DNA of 64,000 nucleotides from Prorocentrum cordatum (taxonomy: Eukaryota; Sar; Dinophyceae; Prorocentrales; Prorocentraceae). Below the pieces are notes generated by a model, which saw only the letters and a list, made by a program, of their open reading frames with translations, made no database searches and had not been told where the DNA came from. Below are positions 58,203 through 64,000 of this stretch, in pieces. The stretch covers positions 669,083-733,082 of the forward strand of contig CAUYUJ010020582.1 in NCBI GenBank assembly GCA_963575745.1. Reading direction: 5' to 3'. Each line of letters starts with the position of its first letter. Positions within the stretch are counted from its first letter, which is position 1. The position numbers and the translations under genes were made by a program.

Positions 58203-60470
58203 TTGGTTCAGGAGTTGCTAGTGACACTGCAGTCCATTTCACTCAACGTGCTCGTCACTAGAGTTTCGATTGCACTGGCGTTCCCCTGGCCGTACCGCTA
58301 TATGGAACGTTCATCCGCAGCCTCTGCTCCGCGAGGTTCGTCCGAAGTATCGCCGCCTCGCGGTGCTTCTCAGCCTGCGGAGGAAGGTCGACAGACGCCT
58401 GGTCCTGGCGCTCTGCAGCCTGCGTCTTTCACGGTCGCCCCCTTCAATTTCGGGTTCGAGCAGGGCATGATGACTGGTAAGCAGGCGGCCACTCACTGCG
58501 CTAACTTCGGAAGGGTGTGCGCCACGATAGTGGGGACCGCTGATGCTGATATTGTCTGTGCATGCGAGGTCGGTGCGTTCCGTGAAGGCTTTCGCCGAGC
58601 AGCGATCAACGTGACAGAGATCCTCAGTAAGCCTTTCGGTGATGGCATTGGCTTCTCGGAGGTCGACAACTACTTGACTCTCTGGGGCTTCCGCGGTGCT
58701 TCTCAGCCTGCGAAACTGACTCTGTGCGAAGACAGCAAAGTTTACAGGCCTCCTAGCGGCCGAGAGATTGATGCTGTTATTTCACATTTTGAGGTGAACA
58801 AACCAGGCCATGACAAGTTCCACGTGGTGATCGCCAACATGCACATCGTGTGCGGCAAGAAACCGCCGACCATTCAGACTCGAAAGCGGACAGTTCGCCA
58901 TCTCCGCTTGCACCTGGACGGCATCGCTCAGATTCTCAATGCTTCGGAGCCGCACGTGCCAGTCGTTCTGCTTGTAGTCGGCGACGACAACCTGACTTTC
59001 CAGGAGGCGCGGGAGGCTTACCAGCGCCAGCAGAACGACGAGAAGCTCTGGGAGGTCCATGCCACTCCGGCCGACCTCAAAGGCGACCACGTCGCGGTCT
59101 GCGGAGCAGTCGCCCGTTTCTGCTCCATTGCCGTTGGCGCATCTTTTACGGATCGTGGCATGCGCAACGACGCACACGATGCCGTGGCGGTTGTGCTCAC
59201 TCCCCCTGGTGCTTCTCAGCCTGGGGAGAGCAAGAGGCGGAAGATTGTCGTCGAAAACGTCTCCGACGCCGACGCCAGCGTACAGGCGGACGCCGAGTCT
59301 TCTGTGCACAGGGATCGGTCGCCGAGCCCTACTCCTCCGCTTTCACCGACTTCACCGGCTGATCCCGACTACGTCGAGGATGTCGTTCAAACTCGCGCGA
59401 ACGACTTGCACAGGGAGCTGAGGCAGTTTTGGGACGAAAGGTACGACGATGAGTACGATCCGAAAGTCCTCTTTCATCTCAGTCTCTTGCTTTTCAAAAA
59501 GAGGAAGTCCACGGAGCTAGCGGACACTGATCCAGCTGGTGCTCCTCAGCCTGGCTCGGCATATGACACGGCCTTTGCGTCTCAGGAGGAGACTGGCCGA
59601 GCCATTATCTCTGTCTTTCAGCTTCGACATGAGTTTCTGCGGAGCAAGAACATCGACGACATGCGCTACGTTCTCACGGAGCCTGAGCGCCAGGAATTTG
59701 TCAGACTAGCCCGCGACCAGTACGAGCAGTCGCGGCAGCAGCGTGCGCTTCAGGAACGGGATGTCGAAAAGGGAAAAGCGAGAGGCAAGTCTGCGCCACA
59801 AGGGGGCCATGCGGTTCCGCAGGGTCCCAACAAAGGGCCAGGCGGTAAGAAAGGTTCTCGCGGTGCTTCTCAGCCTGCGGGAAAAGGTGGCCAGGCCAAG
59901 GGTGCAGGTTTGGGTGGCCTCGCCAAGTTTGTGAAAGACCAGAAGCGTAAGCGGTGGCATCGCCATTTGCAACGTGTGGCCGGCACCAAACAGATCTGGG
60001 AGGTGCTGGCCTTCTCAGGGCGCTTCGACGTTGATTGGCTAACGCAAGCGTTGCAAGCTGATCACAGCGAGGGCCGTGATACAGCAGTTCCCGAGGAAGC
60101 TCCGCGGGAACAGCGGCGCCGTCTGCACCACCAGAAGGCCGAAGCCATCGCGCGCTACAACGAGGGGGAGCGGCTTTCCCGCCATCGCGAAGAGGTCCGT
60201 CGTGTCGGCGCTCTTCCGTCTGCCCAGGCTGGCCAGCCAAAGCCGAACTTCACGCGCAGGCAGCTGGACGTGTTGCAGATGTTTGAGAGCGGAGCGCTGC
60301 TTCAAATCCGCAACCAAGCGATTCTGGCGTTGGGGCACGGCCGTCTGTTCAGGGGCGATGGCGACTACCTGGACATCGGCGGCAGCACGGGCGGTGGCTC
60401 CAGTCGCATCATCGATTCTTGGCAGCCGCCGGACTGGCGTGACTTCCTCCAAGACGATCAGGACATCTGA
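58203..60470 (+). CDS. EEP-superfamily-like protein, copy 2
   Basis: 755 codons, paralogous over its whole length to the gene at 50852 with scattered substitutions. The EEP-like motifs are kept: FNFG, CACE (E122), VIANMH, VVGDDNLT, RNDAHDAV. Near residue 680 it has an extra segment (EEVRRVGALPS) missing from copy 1. The ATG used by copy 1 is CTG here (58276-58278), so either the upstream ATG at 58203 or an internal ATG at 58302 is used, or the start is lost. GASQPA hairpin peptides occur at corresponding but not all positions: copy 1 has two near its N-terminus, copy 2 only one. Substrate unknown. Confidence 0.65.
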   Translation: MVQELLVTLQSISLNVLVTRVSIALAFPWPYRYMERSSAASAPRGSSEVSPPRGASQPAEEGRQTPGPGALQPASFTVAPFNFGFEQGMMTGKQAATHCANFGRVCATIVGTADADIVCACEVGAFREGFRRAAINVTEILSKPFGDGIGFSEVDNYLTLWGFRGASQPAKLTLCEDSKVYRPPSGREIDAVISHFEVNKPGHDKFHVVIANMHIVCGKKPPTIQTRKRTVRHLRLHLDGIAQILNASEPHVPVVLLVVGDDNLTFQEAREAYQRQQNDEKLWEVHATPADLKGDHVAVCGAVARFCSIAVGASFTDRGMRNDAHDAVAVVLTPPGASQPGESKRRKIVVENVSDADASVQADAESSVHRDRSPSPTPPLSPTSPADPDYVEDVVQTRANDLHRELRQFWDERYDDEYDPKVLFHLSLLLFKKRKSTELADTDPAGAPQPGSAYDTAFASQEETGRAIISVFQLRHEFLRSKNIDDMRYVLTEPERQEFVRLARDQYEQSRQQRALQERDVEKGKARGKSAPQGGHAVPQGPNKGPGGKKGSRGASQPAGKGGQAKGAGLGGLAKFVKDQKRKRWHRHLQRVAGTKQIWEVLAFSGRFDVDWLTQALQADHSEGRDTAVPEEAPREQRRRLHHQKAEAIARYNEGERLSRHREEVRRVGALPSAQAGQPKPNFTRRQLDVLQMFESGALLQIRNQAILALGHGRLFRGDGDYLDIGGSTGGGSSRIIDSWQPPDWRDFLQDDQDI

Positions 60471-60603
60471 GTTTTGCAAGTCTCTCTGCCCGCGGTGCTT
60501 CTCAGCCTGCGGTCTGCCGCTCTCCAGCTGCGGTCTCGAGCAGTAGTGTTCGAAAGCATGCGAGTTCCTGCGGTGCTTCTCAGCCTGCAGATTTCGCAGC
60601 CTG

Positions 60604-61046
60604 CGCTCTGCAGTACAAGTGCTTTTCAGCATGCGACATCCTGCGGTGCTTCTCAGCCTGCAGGGTTCGCAGCGCGCGGTTTGCAATGCATTCCTTTTCA
60701 GTATGCGAGTTCCTGCGGTGTTTCTCAGGCTGCAGGGCTCCGAGGCTCTTCGCTTCGATGCCAATGTTTTCAGACACGTTAGCTCCGTTCCGTAAACATC
60801 TTCCAAGAGCCGCTCGCAACCTTTTGCAGCTTGCGGTCTGCAGACGTAGTTCTTCTCAGCATGCGAGCTCCCGCACGCTTCGCCGGCTTTTGCTGCGCGG
60901 ACAATTTTCTCACACACGTCAGCGCCGTTTGTAGGCGTCAGAAAAACATGTACACATTCACGAAGGGCTCAGTCTGTATATCGTCACATCATTACATGCG
61001 CAGTCGTCGAACACATCGGTGCACACTTTAGCGCTTTGTCCTTTTA
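60604..61046. repeat. Shared 3' module, copy 3
   Basis: Third copy of the module, following EEP gene 2 as copy 1 follows EEP gene 1. Confidence 0.85.
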
Positions 61047-61059
61047 TAGCATTCTTTCC

Positions 61060-62465
61060 GTTGATAACAGTGTTCTGATGGGTTCGCTTCGTTATAAAAG
61101 CGTTGATAGCAGTGTCTCGTTTGCGGACAACTCATTGTATATCAACTCACTGATACCGAGTTTCCTTTCACCATAAGTGAATGCATAGCAGTGTGTGTTG
61201 GTTACTACAACCGACTTCATGATCGCTATCATCATCACAGATTCCAATCATCCTTATCACCACGACTGGTTCACGTTGGCCTGCGGTGCTTCTCAGCCTG
61301 CAGTTCCTTTGCTGCACGCGTCTCCGCTGCGGTCGCCAGAAGTGTTCAGTTTGCAGAGACTTCTCGTGTTGATAGCCATGGGTCACTTCAGACAGAGATC
61401 GTTTGTGAATCGGTTGATGGCAGTGCCTCGTTTAAACTCAACTTTAGTATGGAAGTTGAATCGGTTGATGGCAGTGCCTCGCTTAAACTCAACTTTAGTA
61501 TGGCTAGTAGTGTCATTAGCAGGGTTCTTTTTAATTATATAAGCGTTGATAGCAGTGTCTCGTTTGTGGTTAGTTCCAACAGCGGTGATCGCAGTGTCTC
61601 GTTTGTGGACAACTCATTGTATATCAACTCACTGATACCGTCTTCCTTTCAGCATAAGTGAATGCATGGCAGTGTACGTTGGTTAATGGCACCGACTCCA
61701 TGATCATCATCACCATCACCGATTTCCATCATCATCATCACCACGACTGGTGCACGTTGGCCTGCAGTGCTTCTCAGCTTGCAGATCCTTTGCTACACGC
61801 GTCTCCCACTTCAGGCTGAAATTGTTTTGTGATATTCTTTCATTGGCAGTTGAATCCGTTCATGGCAGTGACTCGTTTAAAGTCAACTTTAGTATTGGTG
61901 GAAGTGTCGATAGCAGCGTTTCTTTTTAATTATACAAGCGTTGATAGCAGTGTCTCGTTTGTGGACAACTCATTGTATATCAACTCAATCATACAGAGTT
62001 TCCTTTTAGCAGCAAGTGAATGCACAGCAGTGTATCTTCATTACTGGTCCCCACTCCATTATCACGATCATCATCAACGATTTCCTACACGCGTGTGCGC
62101 GGCGGTCGCCAGAAGTGAAAAAAAAAAAAAAGGTTTGGGGGGGGGGGGGTTAAAAAAAAGTAGTTTTTTGCAGAGACTTCTCGCATTGATAGCCATGGGT
62201 CACTTCAGAGTGAACTCATTTGTGATCTTCTTTTATTGGAAGTTGAATCGGTTGATGGCAGTGCCTCATTTAAACTCCACTTTGGTATTGCTAGTAGTGT
62301 CAATGCCAGCGTTTCTTTTTAATTGTGCAAGCGTTGATAGCAGTGTCTCGTTTGTGGTTAGTAATAACAGCGTTGACAGCAGTGTCTCGTTTGCGGACAC
62401 CTCATTGTACATCAACTCGCTGATACCGGGTTTCCTATCATCACCATCATCATCATCCTTAACCT
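61060..62465. repeat. GTTGATAGCAGTGTCTCGTTTG minisatellite region, copy 2
   Basis: Corresponds to 53620-54702 with extra units. At 62117-62160 a poly(A) run, a run of 13 or so G and a second A run break it; this could be real or a sequencing artefact. Confidence 0.8.
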
Positions 62466-62468
62466 CCT

Positions 62469-62489
62469 CGTAGCCATTTTGCTTAGAGC
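62469..62489 (+). other. Relic spliced-leader sequence
   Basis: CGTAGCCATTTTG (62469-62481) equals 13 consecutive bases of the conserved dinoflagellate spliced leader, and the following CTTAGAG resembles its GCTCAAG end with changes. Relic leaders arise when trans-spliced mRNAs are copied back into the genome. It lies exactly where unit 2 diverges from unit 1. Confidence 0.6.
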
Positions 62490-62810
62490 TGTCCTGTTCT
62501 GTGCATGCCTTGCGCCGTGTGACCACGTGGCGCGGTGCTTCTCAGCCTGCGTGGTTCTTCCTGGTGCTCCTCGGTGTAGAAGCCATGGTGAAGAAATTCC
62601 TTTTGAAAACGAAAAAAGGTGTGACCAGGAGGTTTTTACCCGCGGTCGTTCCCACCATGGAGAAGAAAGACTTGGCCACCCCGAGGAGTGCTACTATGGT
62701 TTGGCTTTGCTCATTCCGTCCGCCCATGTTGTATTTCGTTTTCGTTGGGTTCTGCTTTGAGACATCTCCATACTTATTTAATTGTTTCGGGAGTGTTGTT
62801 CTGCGGGATT

Positions 62811-64000
62811 ATGGTGCATTGCTTCGTGCATTACAAGTTTTTTGTTGTGTGTTCATATTTCGGAAACATAGTTAATTATTTGGAAACTCCCGGGACAGCT
62901 TTCGACAAAGGGGTTGACCGAAATCATTTTGGACAACTGCTCATTATCTATTTCGGATTGCGGATTTCAGGTCGCCGCCGTGCTGCGAGGAGAACGACTA
63001 GGCGCTCCAAGTACAAACGTCCTGTGAAAGTGTCGCTGCAGTTCAATGTCATATCTTCATTGTTACTGGGCCTAAAGACAGCAAGGAACAGGTATGAGCG
63101 GTGCTTGCTCAGAGATGCCGTCGCTCGCTCCCGCATGCGGAGTTTTCCTCCGCCTTCGAACTCAGAAGTTCAATTCGCATGTGGGGCATGTGCAGCTAAG
63201 CAAACGCGTGATTGCATATGCTCAGGCATAGCATCAATGCATGGCTGTGTGAATGACAAGCTCTTGTCCGAATTCGTTTCAGGTGTTCGATCGCCAGACA
63301 ACCCTGTATATCAACCATATGACCCTGACGATCAACGCAAATTGCAGGAATCTCTGGAGCATGGGGCCGCGGTGCTTCTCAGCCTGCGAGGTTCGCGCAG
63401 CATGAGTGTTCTGGTACGTTCCCGCCACCTTGTGCGCATGATTTACATTGCTGCCATGACGGGCTTGGCAGCGACCGTGGATGCTGCAGCGCCATACCTT
63501 GCTCAGAACGATTTGAGAGGCCTCAGGCGCTACCTTGATACTGCGGAGGTAGTGCACCGTGGCGGCCAGCATCCTGGGAAGATTTGTCGCGGCAACCTGG
63601 CAATGCAGCTTGTTCAGTTCATGCGCGTCGCGGGGAACAAGATGGCGCGTTTGCTCTCGTCGTGCACGGCTTCCCTGCAGACTGTTCGGCGGCGACAGGT
63701 GCTTCTCAGCCTTGTCAAACTAGTCTTCCAACTCGCGAACAAGCGCGAATTCGAGGTCGATGGCTGTGGAGCATACAAATGCAAGCGAATTCTGGAAATC
63801 ACCTTGCTGGCTGGGCTCAGTTCCAAACTGACATTGCCACACTTGCTGCCTGGTGACCTTTGCGCTTTGTCTGGTTCGTGGCCGGTTCCAAGCGGATCGC
63901 GCCTTGGCTTGAGAAAAATCATGCCCGGCATGACTTCGAAGTTTCGGGAGCAACAGGCTTTGAAAGCGATCTCTTTGACACTCGGCTCCGGCGGTAATGG
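62811..64000 (+). CDS. Unknown protein, partial (runs off window)
   Basis: The frame is open from 62625, has its first ATG at 62811, and stays open through the window end: at least 396 codons without a stop, in a region where other frames close often. The N-terminal part is hydrophobic (MVHCFVHYKFFVVCSYFGNI). A basic stretch (SGRRRAARRTTRRSKYKRP), a Cys-rich patch (FACGACAAKQTRDCICSG) and helical sequence (LAMQLVQFMRVAGNKMARLL) follow. Two family-2 hairpins are read as VLLSL (63371 and 63699). A shorter frame with a good ATG at 62584 (MVKKFLLKTKKG) overlaps upstream in another phase and could be the true N-terminus joined by a shift or splice. No family was recognised. The relic spliced leader 340 bases upstream suggests a retroposed gene. 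Confidence 0.5.
   Translation, partial: MVHCFVHYKFFVVCSYFGNIVNYLETPGTAFDKGVDRNHFGQLLIIYFGLRISGRRRAARRTTRRSKYKRPVKVSLQFNVISSLLLGLKTARNRYERCLLRDAVARSRMRSFPPPSNSEVQFACGACAAKQTRDCICSGIASMHGCVNDKLLSEFVSGVRSPDNPVYQPYDPDDQRKLQESLEHGAAVLLSLRGSRSMSVLVRSRHLVRMIYIAAMTGLAATVDAAAPYLAQNDLRGLRRYLDTAEVVHRGGQHPGKICRGNLAMQLVQFMRVAGNKMARLLSSCTASLQTVRRRQVLLSLVKLVFQLANKREFEVDGCGAYKCKRILEITLLAGLSSKLTLPHLLPGDLCALSGSWPVPSGSRLGLRKIMPGMTSKFREQQALKAISLTLGSGGN

Larger units (their letters stand above)
50930..63720. repeat. Dispersed stem-loops with loop GGTGCTTCTCAGCCT (family 2)
   Basis: About 25 copies by eye, in genes and between them. The best stem is 51292-51320 (GTTCCGC / GCGGAAC around the 15-base loop). Others include 53135-53159 (CCTGC/GCAGG), about 53209, 53834, 60490, 60644 and 61281. 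Weaker stems occur at 58690, 62530 and 63366. In coding DNA it reads GASQPA, VLLSL or RCSSAC according to frame. Confidence 0.8.

Overview
The window looks like nuclear DNA of a dinoflagellate. Four things point there. First, many degenerate pentatricopeptide (PPR) fragments carry the dinoflagellate-typical ISACEKGEQW / LLSEM signature. Second, a 13-base exact match to the dinoflagellate spliced-leader RNA lies at 62469-62481. Third, the largest feature is a Copia-type retrotransposon with the methyltransferase-like accessory domains seen in dinoflagellate elements. Fourth, the DNA is GC-rich, gene-poor and full of simple-sequence tracts and satellite-like arrays. The species cannot be fixed from the sequence (a Prorocentrum-, Polarella- or Symbiodiniaceae-like genome would fit). 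No rRNA, tRNA or ordinary cellular metabolic gene was recognised.

Layout. 1-7.1 kb: long (AGT)n, TATG-type and (AGG)n/(GGT)n tracts, a foldback repeat and one PPR remnant. 7.1-12.4 kb: a decayed LINE (non-LTR retrotransposon) on the minus strand with endonuclease, reverse transcriptase and C2H2-finger pieces. 12.7-13.7 kb: about 930 bp of purine-only (AGG)n DNA. 14.6-18.66 kb and 35.05-36.08 kb: one satellite-like array with a higher-order repeat of about 1.1-1.4 kb, split by the big element. 18661-35051: a 16.4-kb Copia-type LTR retrotransposon on the minus strand, with 285-bp LTRs identical by eye, a TAAGA target duplication, a primer-binding site abutting the 5' LTR, and four large reading frames. 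36-50 kb: repeat-rich DNA with PPR gene corpses and a 2-kb segment present twice (41.64-43.67 and 48.14-50.17 kb). 50.2-64 kb: a cluster with two paralogous endonuclease/exonuclease/phosphatase-like genes, a broken gene between them, shared 3' modules and a large open frame that runs off the window.

Main discovery candidate. The retrotransposon carries a complete-looking Tpt1/KptA RNA 2'-phosphotransferase domain, an NAD+-dependent family normally used in tRNA splicing. All four residues essential in yeast Tpt1 have counterparts. The domain is interrupted by one in-frame TAG. The same frame runs on through a UGA-CGG followed by a GC hairpin (a stop-codon readthrough-like context) into a third frame, and a +1 shift is then needed to enter integrase-RT-RNase H. 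Because the LTRs look identical, these breaks are either very recent, sequencing errors, or programmed recoding. The polyprotein also has a RING-H2 finger, an aspartic protease motif (DIGS), two methyltransferase-like regions and an N-terminal Gag with two predicted membrane segments whose start codon lies in the LTR.

Second candidate. Two families of tiny stem-loops are scattered through coding and non-coding DNA: GCGGN-NNNN-N'CCGC inside the retrotransposon, and a constant 15-base loop GGTGCTTCTCAGCCT with mostly paired variable flanks at 50-64 kb. Stems change with compensation, and the second family is read in all three frames. This suggests mobile mini-hairpins rather than selected peptides.
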